A DNA stretch of 64,000 nucleotides from a bacterium. Its GTDB lineage: Bacteria > Armatimonadota > Fimbriimonadia > Fimbriimonadales > Fimbriimonadaceae. The position numbers and the translations under genes are program-made. Position 1 is the stretch's first letter; each line of letters opens with the position of its first letter. The stretch lies in contig JAIXUN010000002.1 in NCBI GenBank assembly GCA_027483535.1, positions 868,001 through 932,000 of the forward strand, read 5' to 3'. This document shows positions 25,933 to 34,651 of this stretch, piece by piece. The notes beneath the pieces were generated by a model. The model was given only the letters and a program-made list of their open reading frames with translations. It was not told the origin of the DNA and searched no databases.

Positions 25933-27105
25933 TTACGCTTCCACAACCAGAATCGAGAGAGACTCCGACTCCGCCATCTTTCGAAGGTGTCCTTCCAGAT
26001 CCAGAGACGTTGAGGCGGTCTTGGAAGTGAACGCTTCTAGCCCTTGCAACTCTCGCCAAACCCATTCCGTGGGCACGTCTTGCCCGCCCGTTGCCGAGGC
26101 GACTTTGTTTGCGAGAATGATGAGTCGGAGAGGGAAGCCCCTTTGCTGGGCTTCAAGGATGCCGAGCCTCGCTCCGGTGAGGAAAGAAAAGTCTCCGCTG
26201 ATGGCCCAGGTTCGCTTGCCCGATCCGAGTCCGGCTCCGATGGCGAGCGGAGTCGAGCCGCCGATAAAGGTCGCCGCGTCGATTTGCTCGTACGGCGGAA
26301 GAGCAAAGAGGCTCGAGAGACTGGTTTCTCCGGCAATAAAGTCGTCTGGTTGCCGAACCTTGGCGAAGGTATCGAAGAACGGTCGATAGCGATCGACGGT
26401 CTCTAGAGCGGCGGGAGGCAGGGGCAACTCTACATTGCCGCTCGCGATGGATTTCAGCGGTGCCGGATCTGGACCGGGTTCTCCTTTTAGGTGCGCCATC
26501 TGCACGTCGTACTGGAATCGCGTGAAGAACGGCGCGACCAAATGGTGCGGTGCTGATCTTTGATAGGGCGTGCCTCGGGGAGCGGGGTCGATGAACCCGC
26601 CAAGGTCCACTTCCTCGCCAATGCGCGCGCTGTTGTAAACCAAGAAAACGGGGAGCTGGCGTTGCTCAGAGAGTCGATAAGCGCCCTCGATGACCTCGCT
26701 GAGGTCCGAGCGGGGTTCGAGGTCGATACGCAAGAGGTTGAGGTCGTCGATGAGGGGTGCGATTTTGAGCACCGTATCGGAATGACTGCCTATGTAGTCC
26801 TCGGCAACGAGCACAAGAAAGCCGCCGTGGTTTCCGCAAGCGGTGCAAGAGTTGACCGCGTTGGCCGCTTTGAGAAAGCCGTGACTCTTGATGATGCAGC
26901 AGGTTCGCGAGCCAAGAAGGGCCGCGCCGTGAGCAATGGCGTACGCGGGTTCTTCGTGAAAGCTCATCGGCCCGATCCTTTCTGGCGCAAGTGCCCTTAG
27001 GGCTCGGAAGGTTTCTGTCCCGCCGTACCCAGGGACGTGGGTGAACAACGCTGTTCCGGCATGCAAAAGGCATTTGGCCAATGCTTCGGCGAATGTGACA
27101 ACCAT
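25933..27105 (-). CDS. Thiamine-diphosphate-dependent enzyme (short IorA / decarboxylase-like)
   Basis: A 390-residue protein with two TPP-type halves. The N-terminal half has the activating Glu in SFHEEPAYAIAHGAALLG. The C-terminal half has the diphosphate-binding GDFSFLTGARLGILEAQ..ILAN, a GD-x25-N motif. The pattern recalls the indolepyruvate ferredoxin oxidoreductase alpha subunit and sulfopyruvate/phosphonopyruvate decarboxylases, but there is no 4Fe-4S domain and no transketolase-like middle domain. It probably decarboxylates a 2-oxo acid. It is divergent from the SDR at 27189, with 83 bp between. Substrate unknown. Confidence 0.65.
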   Translation of the reverse strand: MVVTFAEALAKCLLHAGTALFTHVPGYGGTETFRALRALAPERIGPMSFHEEPAYAIAHGAALLGSRTCCIIKSHGFLKAANAVNSCTACGNHGGFLVLVAEDYIGSHSDTVLKIAPLIDDLNLLRIDLEPRSDLSEVIEGAYRLSEQRQLPVFLVYNSARIGEEVDLGGFIDPAPRGTPYQRSAPHHLVAPFFTRFQYDVQMAHLKGEPGPDPAPLKSIASGNVELPLPPAALETVDRYRPFFDTFAKVRQPDDFIAGETSLSSLFALPPYEQIDAATFIGGSTPLAIGAGLGSGKRTWAISGDFSFLTGARLGILEAQQRGFPLRLIILANKVASATGGQDVPTEWVWRELQGLEAFTSKTASTSLDLEGHLRKMAESESLSILVVEA

Positions 27106-27188
27106 GTCTTTTCGTGAGTGTAATCCTTACCGAAACTTGGGTGTTGCTGCAGCAGGGGTAAAACGGTTGGCGTCTGGAGACGAAAGCG

Positions 27189-27968
27189 ATGGACTACGGA
27201 TTAACCGGAAAAGTGGCGCTGGTAGCAGCGGGAAGCAAAGGAATCGGTCTTGCGGCGGCAAAAGCGCTTGCGGCCGAAGGGTGCCGTGTCTCGATTTGTG
27301 GTCGCAACCCCGAGAATCTGAAGGCTGCGAAGGATGCCATCAGTGGGCGTGTTCACACCTTCTCGGCAGACGTTTCTAAGGCTTCGGATATTGAAGATTG
27401 GGTGGACGCGGCTCGGATGTCGCTGGGTCCGATCTCCATCTTAGTGACCAACACGGGCGGTCCCGCTCCTGGGTTTGCTTCTACCCTTACCGACGACCAG
27501 TGGCAGTCTGGCTTTGAATCGACTTTGATGAACGTGGTGCGGATGGTTCGCGCCGTGAGCGAAGACATGAAGTCGGCGGGTTGGGGGCGGATTGTTCACA
27601 ACACCAGCCTGGTCGCCAGGCAGCCTTCCGATATCTTGGCTATCAGTTCTACTTTGCGCGGGGGCTTGATGAACCTCAAACGGCTCCAAGCCACTGAATT
27701 GGCCCCCTTTGGGATCACGGTGAACGGCGTTCTTCCGGGGCACACCATGACCGATCGTCAGGTGCATTTGGCGGAAGTGCGGTCGGCTCGAGAGGGGATT
27801 ACCGTGGAAGAGGCTCTTCTGAAACAGGCTGCGGAAGTTCCGATGAAGCGGCTCGGCGAGCCGGAAGAGATTGCCGCGGCGATCGCGTTCTTGTGCAGTG
27901 TCGGCGCGGGGTATGTGTCGGGGGTGAATCTCACCGTCGACGGCGGGTTGACTCGCGGTCCGGCGTAG
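27189..27968 (+). CDS. Short-chain dehydrogenase/reductase family protein, non-canonical active site
   Basis: A 259-residue SDR fold. The nucleotide-binding loop GSKGIG is at 15-20, with TNTGG at about 88-92 in place of the usual NNAG. Ser140 is in place (HNTS), but the catalytic YxxxK reads SSTLR: Tyr is Ser153 and Lys is Arg157. The C-terminus GYVSGVNLTVDGG is typical of beta-ketoacyl reductase-like members. Such Tyr/Lys-less SDR relatives are known as a subgroup, so this is likely a real but altered family rather than a broken gene. Reaction unknown. Confidence 0.82.
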   Translation: MDYGLTGKVALVAAGSKGIGLAAAKALAAEGCRVSICGRNPENLKAAKDAISGRVHTFSADVSKASDIEDWVDAARMSLGPISILVTNTGGPAPGFASTLTDDQWQSGFESTLMNVVRMVRAVSEDMKSAGWGRIVHNTSLVARQPSDILAISSTLRGGLMNLKRLQATELAPFGITVNGVLPGHTMTDRQVHLAEVRSAREGITVEEALLKQAAEVPMKRLGEPEEIAAAIAFLCSVGAGYVSGVNLTVDGGLTRGPA

Positions 27969-27979
27969 GGTCCGCGCGG

Positions 27980-29860
27980 CTACGAACTCGCCAGTTGCTG
28001 GAGGATCAGGTCCGCGTCGCGGGCGACTGAGGAATCCGGCGCGGCGTTGTTAAACGCATTGCGAGCGAACGACCTCGCCTCCGACCGCGAGCCGCCGCCT
28101 TCAAGCGCCGACTGGGCGGCGAGCAGATACGCCTCCCCGGCTTGCCAGTTGTACCGAGTGTCTCCGGTGAGCGATGCGGCCGAAACCAGCGCATCACCCG
28201 CCTCGCTCGCAAGGCGCATGCGAGTCCCCGGCACACTGGTTTGTTGCGCCCGACCGAGAAGGGATCGCCCTAGATTCGCCTGATAGTCGCCGTTTTTGCC
28301 GTCTTCTTGAACGGCTTTGCGCCAGAGTTCTTCGGCTCGCTGATACTCGCGAATGTCGTAGGCTCGACCCGCTGCCTCGGCGAATTCCACGCCTTTGGCG
28401 GGTTCCTCCGGCGGTGCAGCATCTCCACTATCCGCCGAGTTAGATTCCGGTACGGTGGGGTTCGTCGAGACGATCTCTCCCTTCTTGCCCGTCTCGATCG
28501 CATTTCGACCCGCGTCCACCGAAGAGGCGATGCTTCGGAAGCCCACGATGATCAGCGCAAAAAGCGTTCCTAGCAGTAGGAACACCATGAACAGTCGACC
28601 AAGGAACTGCACCGTTTCTGGCTTCAGCAGCGGTGGTCCAGGGGGAGGCGGATAGTACACCGGGTAGCCGCCGGGACCAATATAGGTTCCCGGAGGGAGT
28701 TGCCCCTGCGGAAGTTGGCCCTGCCCGTACTGACCTTGTGGATACTGGCCTTGTGGATACTGGCCTTGTGGGTATTGAGGATATTGCCCGTACCCAGGAG
28801 GTGGGGCGATGATCGGCGGTGCGTTCATGGGCTGTCCGCTGGACGTCAAGCCCGCGACCGGGAAGCCCGGCTGTTGCCCATAAGTTTGCTGACCGTAGCC
28901 CGCTTGCCCGTAACCGGCTTGACCATATCCGGGCTGACCGTAGCCGACTTGCGACTGCACGGGTGCGGAAAACGGATCGGGTGGGAGGAAAGCCGAAGGG
29001 ATCGCGTTGGGGTCGTACCCCCCTTGAATACTTTGCCCGGAGCCCGCGCCGACCACCATTTCCAGCGCCGACTTCATTTCTGCCGCCGACATGTACCGAT
29101 TGTTGGGTGCTTTTTCTAACGCGCGAGAAATCACGACCCACAGGGGCTGCGTGGCCTGAGCGGGCTTGTTGGCGGTCCCTTGAGTGATGGCGTAGGTGAT
29201 CGCAACTACGTTGTCGCCCTTGAACGGCTTCTCCCCCGCGATCATCTCGTAAAGCATCACGCCGACGCTGAACAGGTCGCTACGGGCGTCGATCTCTTTG
29301 CCCACGACCTGCTCGGGCGACATGTAACTGGGCGTTCCAAACACCTGGCCATCCATCGTGAGGTTGGGTTGGAAGGTGAGGCGGGCAATGCCGAAGTCGG
29401 TGATTTTAACCTGACCCGAGGAGGTGATCTGGATGTTGTCCGGCTTGATGTCCCGGTGGACCACTCCAGTGGCGTGAGCATGCTCGAGCCCGTCCAAGAC
29501 TTCCATAGCAATCTCGCAGGCACGTTTAAAATCGAGAAATCCCTTGGAGTCGATCTCCTTTCGGAGCGTTGTCCCGTCCAGATACTCCATCGCCATGAAG
29601 TACCGACCCGCGTCTTCCGCGAAGGAGTACACGGTCATGATGTTCGGGTGGTTGAGGCTGCCAACGGCCTGGGCTTCGCGGCGGAAGCGGCTCACCCGAT
29701 CTTCTAGCTGCTGAGGGGTCGCCCCGGTCGGCTTGGCAAGCTCTTTGATCGCCACTCGGCGATTCATCAGCGGATCGTACGCCTCGTAGACGATGTCGTT
29801 CGACCGCGCGATCTCGCGGATGATTTGATACTGTCCGAGGGCGGAAGGAGGATTACTCAA
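27980..29860 (-). CDS. Membrane Ser/Thr protein kinase with degenerate glycine loop and TPR-like C-terminus
   Basis: A 626-residue Hanks-type kinase. ATP lysine Lys39 (VAIKEL), Glu62, HRDIKPDN (Asp137) and DFG Asp155 are present, as is MSPEQV in the activation segment. The glycine loop, normally GxGxxG, reads IARSNDIV with no glycine. A Pro/Gly/Tyr/Gln-rich tract (about 290-410) has short repeats of the type GYGQ and QYPQG, then one membrane helix (about 425-450), then a Glu-rich linker and TPR-like helices outside the membrane. The start is TTG 29860 with no clear ribosome site. It is convergent with the SDR. Confidence 0.88.
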   Translation of the reverse strand: MSNPPSALGQYQIIREIARSNDIVYEAYDPLMNRRVAIKELAKPTGATPQQLEDRVSRFRREAQAVGSLNHPNIMTVYSFAEDAGRYFMAMEYLDGTTLRKEIDSKGFLDFKRACEIAMEVLDGLEHAHATGVVHRDIKPDNIQITSSGQVKITDFGIARLTFQPNLTMDGQVFGTPSYMSPEQVVGKEIDARSDLFSVGVMLYEMIAGEKPFKGDNVVAITYAITQGTANKPAQATQPLWVVISRALEKAPNNRYMSAAEMKSALEMVVGAGSGQSIQGGYDPNAIPSAFLPPDPFSAPVQSQVGYGQPGYGQAGYGQAGYGQQTYGQQPGFPVAGLTSSGQPMNAPPIIAPPPGYGQYPQYPQGQYPQGQYPQGQYGQGQLPQGQLPPGTYIGPGGYPVYYPPPPGPPLLKPETVQFLGRLFMVFLLLGTLFALIIVGFRSIASSVDAGRNAIETGKKGEIVSTNPTVPESNSADSGDAAPPEEPAKGVEFAEAAGRAYDIREYQRAEELWRKAVQEDGKNGDYQANLGRSLLGRAQQTSVPGTRMRLASEAGDALVSAASLTGDTRYNWQAGEAYLLAAQSALEGGGSRSEARSFARNAFNNAAPDSSVARDADLILQQLASS

Positions 29861-30142
29861 GGGCGTTCAGAAATGGAACTTTGAAAGCGGCGATTCTTGG
29901 AGTTGATCTTATTCTAGTAAACGCACTCGCTTCACGAGCGGTTTCTTTCGGCATAACACCGGTTTCAATGCATCAGACGTCTTGATTCTCGGTTTTGTTG
30001 GCATTTTCGCGAGCTTGAGCGAGCTTCGACGAGAGCTTTTTTCAAAGGATTGTCGCAATGCGCCTACAATAGAGACCGAAGGAAGATTTTTCGTTGCATT
30101 GCAGCGCCGGAACGTTCGTTTCGGTACCGATAAGGGAAGAAG
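29861..30142. promoter_or_regulatory. Divergent promoter region between kinase and CAP-domain gene
   Basis: A TACAAT box at 30065-30070 with a weak TTCAAA (30041-30046) 18 bp upstream could serve the CAP-domain gene. Short GCGAGCTT-type repeats lie near 30008-30035. No gene is visible in the 282 bp. Confidence 0.35.
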
Positions 30143-31309
30143 ATGATCATTGCCGGGTGTTTGGCCGCGCTTCTAGGTCTTGCCCCAACAAGCACGTTGG
30201 CGCAGGATGGCTTGATGGCGGGTCAACCCGTGAAGGTTCGGCTTTTCTCCCGATCCTTCGGACCCCAAAACACCATCGAATACGCCCGTGCCGGATTGCG
30301 CTGGGAAGTGTGGCCGGACGGCTCGTTCGAGGTCACTAAAGTTGAGGCGACCATCGACGGCAACCCTATCGACGCGCTTTATGTTTCCTCTCAACGAGCG
30401 GTGGTGATCGAACCTGCCGAACCTTTTGAACCGGGGACCCACAACGTGGAGGTGAAGGTGACAGTGAACAACTCGTCTCGATTCACGAAGAAGTGGTCGT
30501 TCACCATTGCGCCGAACGCTAAGAAAGAGGCGCCTACCTACTCCACTCCGCAGAACGAGATCTTGACCATTCTCAATCGTTATCGAAAGACTATTGGGAC
30601 CCCCGCGTTCACGTTCGATGGTCGGTTGACCTTTGCCGCCACCGGGCATACCGAATACATTCTCACCAACAAAGAGCAAGGCCACTTTCAGAAGCCGGGC
30701 AAGCCGCTTTTCATCGGGGAGCTGCCTACTGATCGGGCGGCTCGATTTGGGTGGGTGATGCCGGCGTGGGAATCGCTCGCATTCAAATTCCCATCGGCCG
30801 GAGAAGGTCTGCGCACCCTTTTTGATTCGCCCTACCACCGTGTTTCGCTGATGATGCCGGGGACGGGTTGGGTCGGTGTTGGTATTCGAGCCGAGACGCT
30901 TTGCCTCATCGGCTGGAACGAGGAAGTCGCCGGGACGGTTCTGTCGCCCGCCGCAGACGAAACCGATGTTCCCCTTTCCTGGTCAGACCAAGAACGTCCG
31001 GATCCGCTTCGACTCTGGGCGAAAGCATCTCGTCCGACCGGTTATCCGATCGTCGTCGCCCACCACGGCAACCAAAATGAGCGACTTCAGCAGGTCACCG
31101 CTACGCTGACGCTTAACGGCAAAGCGGTCCCCATTTTTGTGAACACTCCATCCAACGACGACCAGTTGACGAATGCGGTCGTGATCATCCCAGAGGGTCC
31201 GCTGGTGAAGAATTCGGTTTATCAGGTGAGCGTTGCGTTCGCAGATATCGCCGGGAATCGGGTCGAGAAAAAGTGGTCCTTCCGAACGGAAGTTACGGCG
31301 TCCAAGTAG
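30143..31309 (+). CDS. Secreted CAP (SCP/PR-1) domain protein
   Basis: A 388-residue exported protein with signal MIIAGCLAALLGLAPTSTLAQ and AAGGGAAGAAG before the ATG. An N-terminal Ig-like domain (about 27-130) is followed by a CAP domain (about 135-265): ILTILNRYRKTIGTPAFTFD, AATGHTEYILTNKEQGHF, then SPYHRVSLMMPGTGWVGVGI. A second Ig-like beta domain ends the protein. CAP proteins of bacteria are envelope or secreted proteins of mostly unknown function; the helix with NRYR and the two His match the fold. It is a single gene with no close partners. Confidence 0.8.
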   Translation: MIIAGCLAALLGLAPTSTLAQDGLMAGQPVKVRLFSRSFGPQNTIEYARAGLRWEVWPDGSFEVTKVEATIDGNPIDALYVSSQRAVVIEPAEPFEPGTHNVEVKVTVNNSSRFTKKWSFTIAPNAKKEAPTYSTPQNEILTILNRYRKTIGTPAFTFDGRLTFAATGHTEYILTNKEQGHFQKPGKPLFIGELPTDRAARFGWVMPAWESLAFKFPSAGEGLRTLFDSPYHRVSLMMPGTGWVGVGIRAETLCLIGWNEEVAGTVLSPAADETDVPLSWSDQERPDPLRLWAKASRPTGYPIVVAHHGNQNERLQQVTATLTLNGKAVPIFVNTPSNDDQLTNAVVIIPEGPLVKNSVYQVSVAFADIAGNRVEKKWSFRTEVTASK

Positions 31310-31463
31310 GCGATGTCTTCAGGTTCAAAGCAGGTCCTATTGCTTAGCCGTAAACGGGACTGAATCCCTAATCGCAATCTACTAGCAAGAGTCTCGCAGT
31401 CGTACTCCTATATCGCTTCGGACACCCGAACTTGATTCGATTGACCTTGCGATTGGGAGAGAA

Positions 31464-32459
31464 ATGAGAAAAGACCTTCAACAAGCTTCTAAGTGCACTC
31501 GCTGGGCAGCCCTCGGTGGCCTAGGGACAACAATGGCCATGCTTCTAGCGTGTGGCGGCGGGGGAGATGCATTGACCACAAGCCCGCTCGTTTGGGCAAT
31601 GGATGTCACGACAGGTGATGGTTACGACGGTCCAGCTTTGACCAACTCCGATGCTGTTTCCCGGGCCCTGGTGAATGATGGGTGCGCGCCGAGCGTTACT
31701 CAATGTGTCACCTTCGACGTCTCTGCACCCGGGTTTAGACACAAGATATCTATCCCAGCCGAGTCGCTGGTTGCAGGCGATTCCTACTCGCTGGATTCAC
31801 CGCAAGTCATCTCGGAAATCTATAGCGGATCGAGCTCCTCATCTGCCTTTTATAAGGCGGATTCCGGCACCATCACCATTGGATCAAAAGTCGGCGAAAA
31901 CGTCGAGCTGACCTTCTCAGATGCAAATCACTCGAGAATTTCGCGCGGTGGAGGGCCATATGTGAAGTTCTTCGGAACGATCGCACCAAAGTGGGTTGGC
32001 ACGGTTGCAACTTTTGAGACTCCATTTGAAACGAACGCTTCAGCAAATGCGAGTGGCAATGGTCCAATTCGTGGGCCGTTCAACGTAGAGGTCGGAGGTT
32101 GGGAGGGCGGTCCAGGGAAGCCAGATGCGTCAATGTATTTTCACCTTTACAGCCCAGGAAGTAGCGTTGTACGCGTCTCATACAAGCTGCATGGCGGCTT
32201 TGGTATCTGGCGATTTGTTCCAAGTGGTCTAGTGCCTCCGCCGGATGTTCTTTGGCAGCAACCTTGGCCCAATCCCACTCAAGTTTGGCGTGGACAAGCG
32301 GGGAGCAAGTACGTGCTGTACGCACCAACAGGAACCCAAACCGTAGGAAAGGTCAATATGGGTGGCTCTAACCCGGGCGTAACCCTTGCACCGGATTCGA
32401 CTGTAGCGGGAAATCTTGCCTCGGGAACCTTTAAGATGTGGGGCGTCTTGGCGAAGTAA
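31464..32459 (+). CDS. Lipoprotein of unknown function with CGGGGD start
   Basis: A 331-residue lipoprotein. After a long n-region (MRKDLQQASKCTRW) and a hydrophobic stretch, the lipobox Cys at about 30 (MLLAC) is followed by GGGGD, as in the two small prepilin-linked lipoproteins. The mature part is Ser/Thr/Gly-rich and beta-predicted, with a CAPSVTQC pair and a Trp/Pro-rich C-terminal third (WQQPWPNPTQVW). No family is recognised. Its codon use looks somewhat less GC-biased than its neighbours, which could mark a recent arrival. It ends at a strong terminator. Confidence 0.7.
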   Translation: MRKDLQQASKCTRWAALGGLGTTMAMLLACGGGGDALTTSPLVWAMDVTTGDGYDGPALTNSDAVSRALVNDGCAPSVTQCVTFDVSAPGFRHKISIPAESLVAGDSYSLDSPQVISEIYSGSSSSSAFYKADSGTITIGSKVGENVELTFSDANHSRISRGGGPYVKFFGTIAPKWVGTVATFETPFETNASANASGNGPIRGPFNVEVGGWEGGPGKPDASMYFHLYSPGSSVVRVSYKLHGGFGIWRFVPSGLVPPPDVLWQQPWPNPTQVWRGQAGSKYVLYAPTGTQTVGKVNMGGSNPGVTLAPDSTVAGNLASGTFKMWGVLAK

Positions 32460-32464
32460 CAAAA

Positions 32465-32502
32465 AGCTCCCCGGTGTTCTTAAGAACAACGGGGAGCTCT
32501 TT
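32465..32502 (+). terminator. Terminator between the lipoprotein and citrate synthase genes
   Basis: AGCTCCCCG with TGTTC (from 32465) pairs with GAACA and CGGGGAGCT (to 32499), flanked by AAAAA on the left and CTTT on the right. It can serve both convergent genes. Confidence 0.8.
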
Positions 32503-32520
32503 GGTAAAGCGTGACCCAGT

Positions 32521-33675
32521 TTAGTGTCGCTCGGTGACCGGAACGTAGGTGAGGTTTCGGTCACCTTCGTAGATAGCCGTCGGGCGAATGAGTCGGTTGT
32601 TGTCCAACTGCTCGATCGCGTGAGCGCAGTATCCTGCCACCCGAGCCACCACGAAGAGCGGGGTGTAAAGGTCGATCGGAATACCGAGCAGGTAGTAAGC
32701 GTAAGCGGCGGGGAAGTCGACGTTCGGGTAGAGATTCTTCTTCTCAAGCATCGTCTTCTCGAGAATGTCGGCGATATCGCCCCACTTGGTGTCGCCCTTC
32801 TTCTGACCCAGTTCCTTCGCCATCTTGGTCATGTAGAAGGCTCGGCTGTCGCCCTTCTTGTATTCACGGTGACCAAAGCCCATTACCTTCTTCTTGTTGG
32901 CAAGAGCATCATCGATCCAGGCTTGAGCGCGTGCCGGGGAGTCGATGTCGAGGAGCATTCGCATGGCTTCCTCATTCGCGCCGCCGTGCAGAGGACCGCG
33001 AAGCGTGCCGATTCCGGTAACGATTCCACTGTACAGGTCGCTCAGCGTGGCAACCGTCACTCGGTTGGCAAAGGTGGAAGCGTTGAATCCGTGCTCGGCA
33101 TAAAGAACCAGCGAGGCGTCAAGGGTTTTGACCGTCTCGGCGTTTGGCTCGGCACCCGTGAAGAGATGAAGGAAGTTCTCGGCGGTGCTGTGCTTGGGGT
33201 TCGGCTTGATCGGGTCGAGACCCTCTCGAATGCGGTGACCGTTGGCAACGAGGGTGCTGCCCTTTGCAACGATTCGTACGGCCTTTCGGATGTTGGCCTC
33301 GCGGTCGGTGCTAGGTGCTGCGTAATCCGGGTCGAACGCGGCCAGAGCGGAGTAAGCCGTTCGAACCATGTCCATCGGATGCGTGTCCTTTGGAAGGGCG
33401 CGCATGATGTCGTAAATGGCTTCCGGAACGTCGCGCTCTTCGCCAAGAAGCATTTGGAACATGTTGAGTTCCTGCTTCGTGGGGAGCTTTTCGAAGAGAA
33501 GCAGATAGACGGCCTCTTCGTAAGATCCGTGTTCAGCCAGGTCGTGGACGTCGATACCGCGATATTGCAGGCTGCTGCGATCAGAGTCGATCTCGGAAAT
33601 CTTGCTGATGCCGGCAACAACGCCCTCAAGGCCAGGGCTGTAATTCGGATATTTCTCAGAAATGGTCGCGCTCAT
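32521..33675 (-). CDS. gltA: Citrate synthase (short, type I-fold; 2-methylcitrate synthase possible)
   Basis: Condenses acetyl-CoA with oxaloacetate at the entry of the TCA cycle. The 384-residue length matches the short Gram-positive/archaeal class. Key parts: RGIDVHDLAEHGSYEE near the N-terminus, the first active His in AEHGFNASTFANR, the second in GPLHGGANEEA, FGHREYKKGDSRA, and the catalytic Asp in YPNVDFPAAYAYYLLGIP. A GAGGAACC ribosome site precedes the ATG. The sequence cannot separate citrate from 2-methylcitrate synthase; no prp genes are nearby, which favours citrate. Confidence 0.93.
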   Translation of the reverse strand: MSATISEKYPNYSPGLEGVVAGISKISEIDSDRSSLQYRGIDVHDLAEHGSYEEAVYLLLFEKLPTKQELNMFQMLLGEERDVPEAIYDIMRALPKDTHPMDMVRTAYSALAAFDPDYAAPSTDREANIRKAVRIVAKGSTLVANGHRIREGLDPIKPNPKHSTAENFLHLFTGAEPNAETVKTLDASLVLYAEHGFNASTFANRVTVATLSDLYSGIVTGIGTLRGPLHGGANEEAMRMLLDIDSPARAQAWIDDALANKKKVMGFGHREYKKGDSRAFYMTKMAKELGQKKGDTKWGDIADILEKTMLEKKNLYPNVDFPAAYAYYLLGIPIDLYTPLFVVARVAGYCAHAIEQLDNNRLIRPTAIYEGDRNLTYVPVTERH

Positions 33676-33760
33676 GGTTCCTCGCTGAATTTACGTCAAG
33701 GGAGTCTACCCCTACGGCATTTTGCTTGCCGATTGAGCGAAAAGAGGGACAGAACCTTAT

Positions 33761-34615
33761 TCACTCACTTCTGTTATCGGTAAGACCCCACTCTTCCTTT
33801 CGAAGTTGCATGGGGGATTTTCCGTAGCGCTCCTTCACGGCTCGGCTGAAGTGATAGACGTTCTTGAAACCGACTCGATGGGCCGCTTCCGCCACGCTGA
33901 TTCCGGTTTGGCGGAGCATCTGGACGCCGCGTTCGGTGCGAATTCGCCAGACGTATCGCATCGGGGTTTCACCAATGTGGGCTCGAAACAGTCGAACCAA
34001 GTGCTGTGGAGTCACGTAGGCCGCGTCTGAAACCTGTTCAAGCGTGAGCGGCTCTGTGAACCGGTGCCCAATCACCTCTAGCGCCAGCCTCATCGGCTCC
34101 GGCATCACTTTGTGCTTGGCATGAGATTCCGCTTCCCAAAGGACGGCTTCAAGAATCGTTCGACCCAGTGCTTCCATGAAGTTTTCGGCCGATTCCAGGC
34201 GTTCGGGCGCAATGCGCAAGCCTTGATCGAGCAGCTCTTGAACCCGCGTGGAGCCAGAGAGGACGGTTGGGAGGGCGTTGAGGGCAGCGATGAATTCGCG
34301 GTCGAGAGAAGCGGGGTTCACCGAAAGCCAAGTGTGGATGGTCTCGTGCTTTTCATCGAACCGAAAGTGTTCGGTGTAACCCGGCTCTAACAGCGACATT
34401 TCACCGTTCTGAAGTCGAATGCTTGGAGTCTTCTTTCCGAGAGGGTCTTCGCGGTCGATGATCACCGATCCGTGCAAGATCACCACCAACTGATACTCCC
34501 TCTGAACTCGTGGTCCGAACCGACCCCCCGTTTTATAGCGAGCCTTGCCGAAGCAAACCGCCTTACGAGATGGGCCAATGTTACTCACAGATAAATCTAG
34601 GTTCAGAGAAATCAT
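33761..34615 (-). CDS. AraC family transcriptional regulator
   Basis: A 284-residue regulator with an N-terminal cupin-like sensing domain (about 20-100, including PGYTEHFRFDEKHETIHTW) and a C-terminal double helix-turn-helix (about 180-275: LTLEQVSDAAYVTPQHLVRLF, then GISVAEAAHRVGFKNVYHFS). It diverges from the PhyH gene with 36 bp between starts and is a natural candidate to control it and perhaps the GH78 gene. AraC proteins of this layout usually respond to sugars or related ligands; here that is inference. Confidence 0.92.
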   Translation of the reverse strand: MISLNLDLSVSNIGPSRKAVCFGKARYKTGGRFGPRVQREYQLVVILHGSVIIDREDPLGKKTPSIRLQNGEMSLLEPGYTEHFRFDEKHETIHTWLSVNPASLDREFIAALNALPTVLSGSTRVQELLDQGLRIAPERLESAENFMEALGRTILEAVLWEAESHAKHKVMPEPMRLALEVIGHRFTEPLTLEQVSDAAYVTPQHLVRLFRAHIGETPMRYVWRIRTERGVQMLRQTGISVAEAAHRVGFKNVYHFSRAVKERYGKSPMQLRKEEWGLTDNRSE

Positions 34616-34651
34616 TGTTTTGACCGCGCTTCTACGTTAATCATATACATC

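Noticed and set aside
32524-33783. 419-codon plus-strand frame over the citrate synthase gene
   Set aside because: Antisense to a gene with intact catalytic motifs; the codon pattern follows that of the real gene.
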